Part shown: one piece after another, positions 25,387 to 35,316 of the stretch | How the letters are laid out: each line of letters starts with the position of its first letter | Position numbering within the stretch: the stretch's first letter is position 1 | Source: Paramicrosporidium saccamoebae | Taxonomy: Eukaryota > Rozellomycota | NCBI GenBank assembly: GCA_002794465.1 | Contig: MTSL01000174.1 | Span: 1-36,601, forward strand | Direction of reading: 5' to 3' | Length of the DNA: 36,601 bases | Position numbers and translations under genes: made by a program | The notes under the pieces: model-generated | Database searches by the model: none | What the model was told of the DNA's origin: nothing | What the model saw: only the letters and a program-made list of their open reading frames with translations

Positions 25387-26595
25387 ATGAATGGGATAGC
25401 AGTCAATGGAGCGGCAGAATTGGCGCAGCTGCGAGAAGAACGACGCCATTTGCAGGGGGAGAGGGAGGTGCTGTTGAGGGAACATTACCCGTTGATCTTG
25501 GACACTTTGTCGATAGCTGATGAATTGGCCAAGCGGGTGAGAGAATTGCGTACCACCCTGAACACCTTCACCGGGGAGACCCTCCCACAGTTGGAAGCCC
25601 TCACAACCTTTGACCATGTTGAAAATAACATTGTGAGGCCCCATCGCGAGCGAAGTGAACGACTGCGTCAAAACATGAAGGAGGAACAGAAGCAGAGACA
25701 GAAATTGCTAGTGGAACGTTCGATCCAGCTGCTGCAATCAAATGTGTCGTTGAGCACCTGTCTGAGAGTGGTAAGCACACTGAAACAGCAGCGAGAGTTT
25801 ATTGAAGAGCCGACAAAGTTAGAACGCGTCTTTTTGGATGCGAGGAGACGACACTTGACAGTGATCATTGAGGAGAGTGTCATTAAGAAGAAGGACTTGA
25901 TGGACAATATCAAGCTGTTTGAGGCACTGGTAAAGGCGATGAGGGAGCCAGTTCTGGATGTTGTGACCCAATACAGGGCGGCGTTCTCTGACCTTTATCC
26001 ACTGAGCCGGTTTCTTGTGGCGCGGATCGACTGGTTCCTAGTGTCCATTGAGGCGCTAATCAAGAATGCGCGCAACACGTTGGTTCTGGCCTCTTTTTGG
26101 AACCAACTGGTCCTGCTGAATGCTGCCTATGTCGGCATCGGTGCCTCTTTTCTTCCACTGGTTGAGCCTGTCTTTGTCCAGCAGGCCATGCAACTGATCA
26201 ACGCCTCGGCGTCCGCCAGCTGGCAATACTTTCAGGCCAAGGGGACGGAGGTGTCCTTTCGACGGCCATCCAACAGTCTCAAAGTCCCAGCCTCTGCGGG
26301 AAAGGATATTATCCCACCCATGGAGATTACCGAGTTTCCATGGCTGGCTTTGATGATAAACTGTTTTGTCGATGTCTATGAGCAGATTCAGGTGTTTGCC
26401 ATCCCTCCCATGAAGAAGCCCATAAGCAGTGTGATAGATAAGCAATTGACTTTGTTCACCAACTACTTTGAGAATCGGTGCCGAAACGAGCCAGAGGAAT
26501 CTGTGCTCGCCTTCAAGCAGTGTCTGGACACTGTTGCACGGCCCTTTGTCGAGGCGACCCTTGAAGGCTATTTTGCGGCCATCTCATCTGTATAA
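25387..26595 (+). CDS. COG8: Conserved oligomeric Golgi complex subunit 8
   Basis: 402 residues from the ATG at 25387. COG8 (Dor1) links the two lobes of the COG tether that recycles vesicles within the Golgi. The family core is clear: LSTCLRVVSTLKQQREF, then LERVFLDARRRHL, VLDVVTQYRAAFSDLYPLS, a segment matching the IFHGWVLQKV region of human COG8, and VEPVFVQQAMQLINAS. The N-terminal coiled-coil (LAQLREERRHLQGERE) also matches. The human segment between that coil and the core (which includes SYYEEALELAAY) is missing, and the C-terminus is shorter; 402 residues against about 610. The frame is uninterrupted, so the loss looks real, not an intron. Its partners EXO84 and the ArfGAP in this window work in the same transport system. 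Confidence 0.85.
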   Translation: MNGIAVNGAAELAQLREERRHLQGEREVLLREHYPLILDTLSIADELAKRVRELRTTLNTFTGETLPQLEALTTFDHVENNIVRPHRERSERLRQNMKEEQKQRQKLLVERSIQLLQSNVSLSTCLRVVSTLKQQREFIEEPTKLERVFLDARRRHLTVIIEESVIKKKDLMDNIKLFEALVKAMREPVLDVVTQYRAAFSDLYPLSRFLVARIDWFLVSIEALIKNARNTLVLASFWNQLVLLNAAYVGIGASFLPLVEPVFVQQAMQLINASASASWQYFQAKGTEVSFRRPSNSLKVPASAGKDIIPPMEITEFPWLALMINCFVDVYEQIQVFAIPPMKKPISSVIDKQLTLFTNYFENRCRNEPEESVLAFKQCLDTVARPFVEATLEGYFAAISSV

Positions 26596-26721
26596 ATTAA
26601 GCAACCAAATTTCCTTTTATGTAGCACATTAACCTCAAAACGGCGATAGCTCTGCCCCCAACCAATAATACGGTTGCATCTTTAGTGGCTGTCCAACAGA
26701 GCGGCACTGGGGACGACGATT

Positions 26722-27937
26722 ATGCTCGAGCAGCGCGAGCAGCAAGAAGAGGGGGTGACGGTGCCCTCCGCATCCACAACACTAAAGGAAGGATATCTCC
26801 GAAAACAGGCACATAATTTTGGACGTGACTGGGGACGAAGATACTTTGTGTTGTCCCCCACTCATCTCTCCTACTACCGCCATCATACTGTACCACAAAA
26901 GACATTGTAATGTGTAGGATCCGACGCCACGATGCACCATTGAATTGATCTCGGCAAGTGTCAAGTCGGCGGTCGGGGAAAAGTATCAATTGCGACGCTT
27001 CCGACTGCTGACGCCGGCGCGGGAGTATTTATTGGAGGCGGAGAGTGAGGAGGATGCACAGGAATGGAGCAGCACAATACATGCGACAATCATTTCTGCC
27101 ATTATGGGTGGATCACAGCAGGTTCCAGAGGGATTAGGCGGACTGGTCTGCGGCGGACGGATGTTGGTGGAGATGATTACAGCAATTGACGGGAACAATG
27201 TCTGTGCAGACTGTGGGACGACTAATCCAACGTGGGTTTCCATCAACCTGGGGATTGTGCTGTGCATTGATTGTTCGGGGATTCACCGCAGTCTGGGCTG
27301 CCAGATATCCAAGGTGCGGTCGTTGGAATACGATACATTTATGCCCGAGACCATTGATGTAGTCAAGGCCCTGGGAAACCGCATTATCAATGCATTTTGG
27401 GGTGCCGAGCTGTCCAATCCGCCCAAGATGAACAGTTCTGCGGAGCGATGCACTTTTATTGAGGAAAAATATCTCCATCGCGTCTATACAGGCGACAAGA
27501 CCAGTCTGCGTCGGCTCTCTCCAGTGGCTACCTCCAGGACGCCGTTTACTTCCCCCGAACTCTCTCTATTCTCATCTGTCCAGACACCATATCTTCCCTC
27601 CACAGCCGCGCTTCTCTTTCATCACGGCGTGTCGCCCCTCACCATTCACCATATAACCCGCACCAGCGCCTTGCATTGCGCGGCTGCTGCGAACCAGCTC
27701 CTCCAAGTGCATCTCTTGCTCCTGAATGGCGCAGAGGTAGTTGGACGAGATGGGGAGGGGAGGACGGCAGCCGAGGTAGCGTTGCGGTGTGGCAATGAAA
27801 AGGTTGCCGAACATTTGGTCAAGTTTATGGGGATGCAGGCGCGGGGATTGAAGCGGACAGGCTCTGTGCGGTCAGGCGGAATAATTCAATCCAATGCAGC
27901 TGTTGCGCAACGGATACGAAAAGGTTTGATGCAATGA
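26722..27937 (+). CDS. PH-ArfGAP-ankyrin protein (ACAP-like, no BAR domain)
   Basis: Exons 26722..26889 and 26918..27937, joined over a 28-nt intron, give 395 residues. ArfGAPs switch off Arf GTPases on Golgi, endosome or plasma membrane. A PH domain (about 20-125) begins KEGYLRKQAHNFGRDWGRRYF and continues across the intron with CTIELISASVKSAV. The zinc finger is C-A-D-C, 16 residues, C-I-D-C in about 160-205, followed by SGIHRSLG with the catalytic arginine. Two ankyrin-like repeats near the end (SALHCAAAANQ; GRTAAEVALRCGN) complete the ACAP order. Animal ACAPs also have a BAR domain before the PH domain; the 16 codons here before the PH domain cannot hold one. The protein is thus a minimal version. 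The first ATG is used. Confidence 0.88.
26890..26917 (+). other. 28-nt intron of the ArfGAP gene
   Basis: GTACCA donor, GTGTAG acceptor, GTAAT as possible branch point. One of the two shortest introns here. Confidence 0.88.
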
Positions 27938-27988
27938 TCCTCTGTATAGAAAGCCGTAGTATAATCATGTAGTAAGCATATAAAAAGC

Positions 27989-28140
27989 TCGAGTTAGGGT
28001 GTAGGTAGGGTGAGTTAGGGAGAGAGCAGGGTGAGTTGGGGGAGAGTGGGATGAGTTATGATGGGTTAGTTGAGTTATGGCGAGGGAGTTGAGTGAGTTG
28101 AGAATTAAAAGGTCAAATTATGGTGAGAGAGTTGAGAACT
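27989..28140. repeat. G-rich degenerate minisatellite
   Basis: Variations on GAGTTAGGG and GTGAGTTGGG run between the convergent ArfGAP and TTC4 genes, followed by two imperfect copies of GAGTTGAGAAYTAAARGGTC. TTAGGG occurs twice but not in a regular array, so this is not telomeric. Confidence 0.7.
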
Positions 28141-28234
28141 AAAGGGTCGAGTGAAAAAATAGATTACTGTTGATCTAACGAGAGAGTAAAATGAAAACCA
28201 CAACATTTGTAGTACTAGACCATACATGATATAT

Positions 28235-29320
28235 TCAAAATGTTTCTAAGGAGACGAACCGCTTAATTAGAGCATCAGAGTCTTGTCCCTCAGGACACAC
28301 ATAGAACGGTAAAATGCCCCGCTCAATCTTTGTTACCAATTTCCCCAGCAACTCGCCTATATTTCGACTCTTTTTCACTTCCACCAGCCGTTCGTCATAC
28401 CAAAATACTCTCAACTTTTTGATATTGCGGTATTTGCCTTGTACATCCCATTCCGGCGGCTCCGTAAACACCATTTGTAGTAGCTCTTCGATTGTGCTGC
28501 TCTCATCCACGGCCTGAAGAATGTCCGACTGTGCCACTGCGGGATACAGAAGGAGAACAGGCCATAATCGGCGTTTTGTGCGACGATCCCGGAGTACAGT
28601 GGGAAGATTTTTGGGAGATTCAAAGTTGTTGAGGATGGTGGAATCCACTCCAGCAACCACCTCCACCCCACAGGAGCCAATTATACTGCGGATGCGCTCT
28701 AACTCGGCCTCTTGTGCTTTTCGTTGCAGCTCTTCTGCCGCCAGCTGTGCCTCCAAATGCTCCAACTCTTTCACTGTCTTTTCGTCAACCCGCACTTCCA
28801 GTTCAATTAATCTGCGATGGGAAATGCGTGCGACATCAACCTTTTGCAGGGCAACGGCAGCCTGGAATATCCTCCGATGAGCTTTGATTTCTGATGCAGC
28901 ATTGTCCAACTCCAGTGCCCTTTGGGCGTCACGGATGGCGTCCCCAAAGTTGCCCAGGCCCAAATTTGTTGCCGCCCGGTTGAGATGAAGAATGGCCTCC
29001 AATGGCCCATCTTCACAACCACAGGCCAGTCCTCTTGTGTAGAATGTCCGCGCATCAACGTATCCAGACGGTCCCAGCTGGAAACATTCGTTTCCTTGGT
29101 TCTTAAAGTTAAGCGCCTGTTCATAGGGCGTTCCCTCATGTAGCATCGCCTGGATGGCCGTCAAGGGAATGTTGGCGTCGGCATCCTGTGGGAGGTCCTG
29201 CATAAACAACGGAAACTCTTCTATCGGACGTGCATCAAGATCATTTATCTTGCTGCGCACCGCCTCGCGATCCATACCCGCAGCAAGCTCGTCCTGCCCC
29301 AGGTGTTCGTCGTCAGTCAT
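28235..29320 (-). CDS. TTC4/CNS1: TPR co-chaperone TTC4/Cns1
   Basis: 361 residues in one exon. TTC4 (yeast Cns1) is an essential Hsp90/Hsp70 co-chaperone tied to translation elongation and nuclear transport. The N-terminal family motif FPLFMQDLP is at about 36-44. Three TPR repeats (about 70-180) follow, with FKNQGNECFQLG opening the first and HLNRAATNLGLGNFGDAIRD in the second. A coiled-coil with ELEHLEAQLAAEELQRKAQE leads to the C-terminal wheel-like domain (about 245-361), with VLLLYPAVAQSDI, WDVQGKYRNIKKLRVFWYD and LPFYVCPEGQDSD. All parts of the family are present at normal length. Confidence 0.9.
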   Translation of the reverse strand: MTDDEHLGQDELAAGMDREAVRSKINDLDARPIEEFPLFMQDLPQDADANIPLTAIQAMLHEGTPYEQALNFKNQGNECFQLGPSGYVDARTFYTRGLACGCEDGPLEAILHLNRAATNLGLGNFGDAIRDAQRALELDNAASEIKAHRRIFQAAVALQKVDVARISHRRLIELEVRVDEKTVKELEHLEAQLAAEELQRKAQEAELERIRSIIGSCGVEVVAGVDSTILNNFESPKNLPTVLRDRRTKRRLWPVLLLYPAVAQSDILQAVDESSTIEELLQMVFTEPPEWDVQGKYRNIKKLRVFWYDERLVEVKKSRNIGELLGKLVTKIERGILPFYVCPEGQDSDALIKRFVSLETF

Positions 29321-29462
29321 GTCCCTACCCCGGAAAGGAGTCGATCGTTAAGACCCATTTCCAGCACAATTTAAACACATATCTAATACTATGACACTTT
29401 ACCGTTGCACTGTTAGCATGTTGTTGTAAACTGATTCATTGGAAAAGGATAATCTGGGATCG

Positions 29463-29512
29463 AGCTAATGAGTTAATGGGATAATGGGTTAACGGGCTGA
29501 CGAGTTGACGGG
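29463..29512. repeat. Short G-rich degenerate repeat before ATG7
   Basis: Units such as GAGTTAATGGG, ATAATGGGTTAACGGG and GACGAGTTGACGGG lie 20-70 bp upstream of the ATG7 start. Confidence 0.55.
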
Positions 29513-29532
29513 GTAGCCGCGGTGCGATAGTA

Positions 29533-31444
29533 ATGGAGGGACAGTTGCGATTTGCACCATTCACAAGTGCCATTTCAGTGTCGTTTTGGACCTCGCTAGC
29601 AAGGAAAAAAATTAACGAATGGAAGTTGGATGATGGTGACTTGGCTATCTGGGGATACTACGAGGCTGGAGTACAGAACCGTTCGCCCCGTTTACACATT
29701 ACGGAAGAGTGTCTGGAAGGAGGACAGCTCAGTAGTTCCAAGTACATAGAACCCTGTGCTTATGTGTAGTCTGAGCGTGAGGATGAATGGAACGCTGAGA
29801 TTGTACAACACACTGGAAGATTTCAAAGACGTCGACAAGGCCCAAATAATGGCCAATGTCAAGACGCAAGTAACGGCCAATGCCCAAATCACGACCGATA
29901 GCGCACAGTCCCTCCTGGGGTTTGTGATGATTGCATTTGCAGACTTGAAAAAACACAAATACTACTACCACATTCTATATCCCGCCCTCTTTGATCCGCA
30001 TGCAGTTGCTACCTGCATTCGGGAGACAATACCGGGAAATGTCGATTTAAAGCAGATTCGGAGAACGGCAATGGAAAACCGTCGGCCATGGTTCCGTATG
30101 ACCACTGAAGAGTATTCAATGTTGGTATTTGTGGATCCAGGACCTCTTCTGGAGGGAGTGTTGGGATGGCCGGCACGGAACATGATTTGGACGGAATGTC
30201 GGGACAAAACCAAGGTGCTCTGTCTGGCCCAAACCTTGAATGACACTAAGATGTTTTCTATTCAACAGAAATGCGCAAGTGATTCTCCCCAGGTGACGGG
30301 ATGGGAAAAGAACGAAACAGGTGCAGTGGCTCCCACAATAGTGGATCTGGCACCGCTCATGGATCCGCGACGATTGGCCCAAGAGGCAGCAGATCTTAAC
30401 ATCCGTTTGATCAAATGGCGTCTGCTCCCCGACCTAGATATTGACCGATTCAAAACGGCCAAAGTGCTGTTGTTTGGGGCTGGGACGTTGGGATGTAATG
30501 TCACGCGTCTGCTATTGGGCTGGGGAGTCCAGAACATTACGTTGGTGGACAATGGCCGCGTTTCCTTTTCCAATCCGCCACGCCAATCGCTCTTCCGCTT
30601 CGAGGATTGTGTAAATGGTGGGCGTCCCAAGGCAGAGACGGCGGCTCTGCGTGCCCTTGAAATTGATCCAAATGCAAAGGTGGTGGGTATTTCCACACAT
30701 ATTCCAATGCCCGGACATGTGATCACTGATAAGGCGACAACTCGGAAGGACGTGGAAAAGATTATGAAATTGGTGGATGAACACGACATTCTCTTTCTCC
30801 TGACAGATTCGCGAGAGAGTCGATGGCTTCCGGCGGTCCTCGGCTCAGCTGCCAACAAGACGGTCATTACCATTGCCCTCGGTTTTGATTCATATGTGGC
30901 CATGCGACACGGCTCCGGGGGTACTAAAGAACGATTGGGCTGCTACTTTTGTCACGACATTAATGCGCCAGGGGACTCGATGAAGAATCGCACGCTTGAT
31001 CAGCAATGCACCGTCACTCGTCCGGGTATCTCGTATCTGGCGGCAGCAACCGGGGTGGAATTACTAGCGGCGATCCTGCAACATCCTCTAGGCAATGCGG
31101 CTCCAGCTACCATGACCCCCAATGCCACTGATGCACTTTCTGCCGATACATCATTGCTGGGGGTGATACCGCATCAAGTGCGGGGTTATCTGTCCCATTT
31201 CCAAAACATGCAGCTGATTGGAGAGGCATTTCAATATTGCACCGCCTGTTCGTCATCCATCCAACAAGCCATCCACACCGATGGATGTGATTTCCTTATG
31301 AAGGCTCTCGAAGATCCCTCCACTGCTGCTCTCATTAGTGGTGCCTCCTCCCTCCAAATAGATCCCATCGAAGCAGATCCGATTGACAACGAAAACGACA
31401 TCAATAACGAGAGTGATAATGGGAATGAGTTTTGTCTACTCTAA
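29533..31444 (+). CDS. ATG7: Autophagy E1-like enzyme ATG7
   Basis: Exons 29533..29741 and 29770..31444 join over a 28-nt intron to give 627 residues, the length of yeast Atg7. ATG7 activates Atg8 and Atg12 as thioesters at the start of autophagosome growth. The N-terminal domain opens LRFAPFTSAISVSFW and after the intron gives NGTLRLYNTLEDFK, an ATG7 hallmark. The adenylation domain holds the nucleotide loop GAGTLGCNVTRLLLGWGV (starting at about residue 306) and NPPRQSLFRFEDC. The catalytic cysteine is about residue 483 in DQQCTVTRPG. A Cys-x-x-Cys zinc site (CYFC) precedes it, partnered by CTAC near the C-terminus. The Atg8-binding tail is acidic but short. No key residue is missing. Confidence 0.95.
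29742..29769 (+). other. 28-nt intron of ATG7
   Basis: GTACAT donor, GTGTAG acceptor. Splicing restores the SVRMNGTLRLYNT frame known from other ATG7 proteins. Confidence 0.9.
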
Positions 31445-31611
31445 GCCATGTGTGAAAGATGAGAGGAGAGTGTATTCAAGAGTATCTGTGATTCAAAGTA
31501 TGCAAGTAAGAGTGTATTTAATAATATATCCAAGTGTACATTTGTAGACTTGTTAAACGAATCATGATAAGCGAAATCACGAAAGTCGAGTAACATTTAC
31601 CCCACTTCATC

Positions 31612-31645
31612 CCCCCCACTCCACTCCACTCCACTCCACTCCACC
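31612..31645. repeat. (CCACT)n microsatellite between ATG7 and the LRR gene
   Basis: A C-run followed by about six CCACT/CCACC pentamers, 170-200 bp after the ATG7 stop and just before the LRR gene's end (convergent). Confidence 0.85.
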
Positions 31646-31695
31646 CAACTCAACCCCACCCATATCTAATATACTGATTTTTATCAACAATTTTA

Positions 31696-33174
31696 TCAGC
31701 GTCCACATCCAAACGACGTAGGTGAGGTCGTTGAATTACGGATGTAGGCATCTCGACAGCGGGCTGAGCACAATTCCACTACAAAAGGCACGGCCGGTTC
31801 GTCGGTGGTTTCCCGAAGATCGAGGAATCGTACGGGCGTCCGAAGATATACTCCCTGACACAACGTACATATCCGACCCGTCGTGCCTTCCCATAGCTCC
31901 ATGGCGTGCACCCGCAAATGTGGCGTCAATTGTTTAAAACTCGTTCGTCGCTCCCCTGGAAGACTTTGTCGTGCCAACAATTCCAAAGTGGCCGTGTGTA
32001 ACGACGGGAGAGCTACGCGTTTTGACAGACGTGCCACTACAAATTCGTTTCCAACGCACTTGAGATCACGTAATGACGGACTCAATAGGGCAATGGGCAA
32101 TGAAGCCAGCAGATTCTCCCGCAGGTCCACGCAGGCAAGATTCTTTGGCCTTTGCAGCGGATTCGCCCGGTTTGGAGGCGGCAGATCGGCGATCCGATTA
32201 CTGCGTATATTCAACAGCTCTAATGATGGCAATGCCAGCAGTCCCTCAGGTAGGGCAGTCAACTGATTCGCAGACAGATCAATCTTGGCGAGACTGTCCA
32301 TCGTGGCAAGCCAAGCTCCAACCTCGGTGATGCGATTATTAAAGGCTGTCAGCAGGGTTAGTTCTCTCATTCGACTCAGATCCGGAATGGCCTCCAGACG
32401 GTTGTGTGCCAGCCCCAACTCGCGCATAGCCGTCAGGTTGCCCAGCTCTTTCGGCAGCTCCGTCAGCTGATTATTGCTGACATTCAACCAGACTAAATTT
32501 GTCAGCTGCCCAATCTCAACTGGAAGACTGCTTAGGGCATTTCCACTCAAATCCAGCTTAGTCAGCGTCCGCATTCGGCCAATCTCTGGGGGTAGAGATG
32601 TGATCAGATTGTTAAAAACACCCAACTTGCGCAGCCGACGCAATCGCGTAAATGCCAACGGAAAGGTTGTCAATCGGCAATCGCTGGCCCCCAGAGACGC
32701 CAGCCGCGGCAAATCTCCCAATCGATCGCTAACATGGGCAATCCGATTATGCGTGAAATCCAGCCATACTAGCGCCTTGAGCTCGCCAATGCTATCGGGA
32801 ATGACACCAATCTGATTCGATCCCAGGCCCAATCGCTCCACCCGACCAAATCGTACCAGTTCCTCTGGGAATTCCCGCAGACAATTCTTGCTCAGACAAA
32901 TCTCCGTAACACCCTCCGTCGCTGCCAATGTCCACCATATGGGCAGCTGGGTCAAGTTCTGTCCTGCCAGTTGGATGCACGTCCCTTCCCTCCCCAGAAC
33001 TAGCGCTGCAAGCATCTGCGTCCGCTGTTCCGGAGTGAGCGTCGTAGGCAATGCTGCTAGTAGTGCATCGGGGAAGAGGATGGGGAGCGTATGGGAGGGT
33101 GACTTGGACATGGCTGTGCGCACGGTCGTTTGTGTGTTGCCCATCGGGATGACACTGCTTAGCGACCGTCTCAT
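31696..33174 (-). CDS. Leucine-rich-repeat protein with C-terminal cysteine cluster
   Basis: 492 residues from the ATG at 33174, or 482 from the ATG at 33144. About a dozen LRRs of the 23-residue Shoc2/Ras-suppressor type fill residues 85-375, for example LTKLDLSGNALSSLPVEIGQ and LVWLNVSNNQLTELPKELGN. The C-terminal 90 residues hold CTLC and, later, LCSARC, spaced like a zinc-binding pair. Some LRR proteins of unknown role carry a similar Cys tail after their repeats. If the second start is used, the N-terminus is MGNTQTT, a good N-myristoylation signal, which would place the protein at membranes. Function is otherwise open; a scaffold or ligase-adaptor role is inference. Confidence 0.82.
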   Translation of the reverse strand: MRRSLSSVIPMGNTQTTVRTAMSKSPSHTLPILFPDALLAALPTTLTPEQRTQMLAALVLGREGTCIQLAGQNLTQLPIWWTLAATEGVTEICLSKNCLREFPEELVRFGRVERLGLGSNQIGVIPDSIGELKALVWLDFTHNRIAHVSDRLGDLPRLASLGASDCRLTTFPLAFTRLRRLRKLGVFNNLITSLPPEIGRMRTLTKLDLSGNALSSLPVEIGQLTNLVWLNVSNNQLTELPKELGNLTAMRELGLAHNRLEAIPDLSRMRELTLLTAFNNRITEVGAWLATMDSLAKIDLSANQLTALPEGLLALPSLELLNIRSNRIADLPPPNRANPLQRPKNLACVDLRENLLASLPIALLSPSLRDLKCVGNEFVVARLSKRVALPSLHTATLELLARQSLPGERRTSFKQLTPHLRVHAMELWEGTTGRICTLCQGVYLRTPVRFLDLRETTDEPAVPFVVELCSARCRDAYIRNSTTSPTSFGCGR

Positions 33175-33251
33175 AGGGCACCATTGGTCCGTTACTATGA
33201 CTACGCTCTAGATAAATGAGGCTTGCATGTCATCATGAGCCTGTAAAAGCA

Positions 33252-33298
33252 CTCAATCATGCTGATGTAATGTTGACATGGGTAGATGCATGATTGAG
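33252..33298. promoter_or_regulatory. Perfect 11-bp inverted repeat upstream of the LRR gene
   Basis: CTCAATCATGC (33252-33262) and GCATGATTGAG (33288-33298) are exact reverse complements with a 25-base spacer. It lies in the 242-bp gap upstream of the LRR start and downstream of the small membrane protein gene. It could act as a promoter site or a hairpin near the end of the transcript from 33417. Confidence 0.5.
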
Positions 33299-33416
33299 CC
33301 TATTCGGGTCGCTGGTTCTTTTATTGGTCAGCTCTCGACCCATAAACATGAATGTTGTACCGACTAGTATTCCTTTGTGAATTGTCTCTTACTGGCCCGT
33401 CCCCTTGACTCTACTA

Positions 33417-33895
33417 TTAAATATCCCTATACAATGAGTATATTTTCGCGGTTGCACGGGTCAGCTTGTCTCGTTCAGCCTCCGCAGCGTCTCCGCCAAA
33501 CCTCTCTGTCGCCATTCCCCTCCTCCTCAACCGTCCCCGCAGTTCCCCCAATATCCTCAGTTCTCCTCCCAGCGTACCCTCCATCGCCTCCAGACGTGTC
33601 ATGCCAGTCTGTACGCCAAAGGCCCCACCCAGCGAGGCGCCCGACACGGCAGCGCCAGAAGTGACGAGTAGTTTGCAGAGACGACTGCTGTGTTGGCCGA
33701 GACTCATAATATAGCCCGCTGCGGAGCCAATGATACAGCCTGTGATTGCTAGCAGAGTCATGAACACTGCACGTATGGAATACTGACCGTGATGAGAAAG
33801 CGACGAGCCCGCTGTATTTCGCTTAATTCGTGCTCCGTCAGCTCCATAGTGTCTATCAATGTCTGTTGCGCATCGATGCGTTCCAATATGCTCAT
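33417..33895 (-). CDS. Small glycine-rich membrane protein, unrecognised
   Basis: Exon 1 is 33784..33895 and exon 2 is 33417..33748, joined over a 35-nt intron, for 147 residues. I do not recognise the family. The N-terminus (MSILERIDAQQTLIDTMEL) is an amphipathic or coiled-coil helix. Two hydrophobic segments follow: RRFLITVTITGCIIGSAAGY and, about 25 residues on, LLVTSGAAVSGASLGGAFGV. Both carry closely spaced glycines and alanines of the glycine-zipper kind, making a helical hairpin. The C-terminus is basic (RGRLRRRG) and ends in SLYRDI. There is no signal peptide. Small hairpins of this sort occur in mitochondrial and peroxisomal membranes, but localisation is not shown. Splicing gives a cleaner N-terminus than either open frame alone. 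Confidence 0.6.
33749..33783 (-). other. 35-nt intron of the small membrane protein gene
   Basis: GTATTC donor, TGCTAG acceptor. Removal joins an ATG-led exon to the hydrophobic exon. No TAAT branch site is obvious. Confidence 0.6.
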
Positions 33896-33998
33896 CCTCC
33901 CCAAGAATGAGTGAATTCAAAATTTATTTTTAAATCTCGATTCGCTCTAGGGTCGTTATAATTTCTAAAAGGCTAGCCCGCTGGTTGCGTATTAATAG

Positions 33999-35011
<1,013 letters not shown>

Positions 35012-35316
35012 AATAATAAATCTAACCATATTTGTGGAATGGTTATTTAGGGGGGGGTGATGTGGTGAATCAAATATAGAAAGAAGATTCCAAGTCCAAG
35101 TCCAAGTCAGAGGCGAGAGGCGAGAGGCGAGAGGGGAGAAATGACAAGATTGACGCTTTACCTACACTTTACCGTCTCCACTTTCCTCCTCTTCCCTCCT
35201 CTTCCCTCCCCTCCCCTACCTTACCTTACCTTACCACGCACCAGGGATTCCCCAATAAAGGGCCGTATTACTAATCTCACAATGTTCATTTTCCCGATTT
35301 GGAGTGCGGCGCGTTC
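35012..35316. other. Simple-repeat spacer before the Rap-GAP gene
   Basis: 305 bases with a run of Gs (35051-35057), CCAAGT x3 and GAGGCGA x3 near 35091-35135, and CTTCCCTCCT and CTTAC runs at 35189-35235. The Rap-GAP promoter must lie here; an unseen 5' exon is possible. Confidence 0.6.
35015..35020 (+). terminator. AATAAA poly(A) signal of DIM1
   Basis: An exact hexamer 4 nt past the DIM1 stop codon; 3' leaders here are very short. Confidence 0.45.

Noticed and set aside
27989-28060. Possible internal telomere repeat (TTAGGG)
   Set aside because: TTAGGG appears only twice among mixed G-rich units and there is no regular array.
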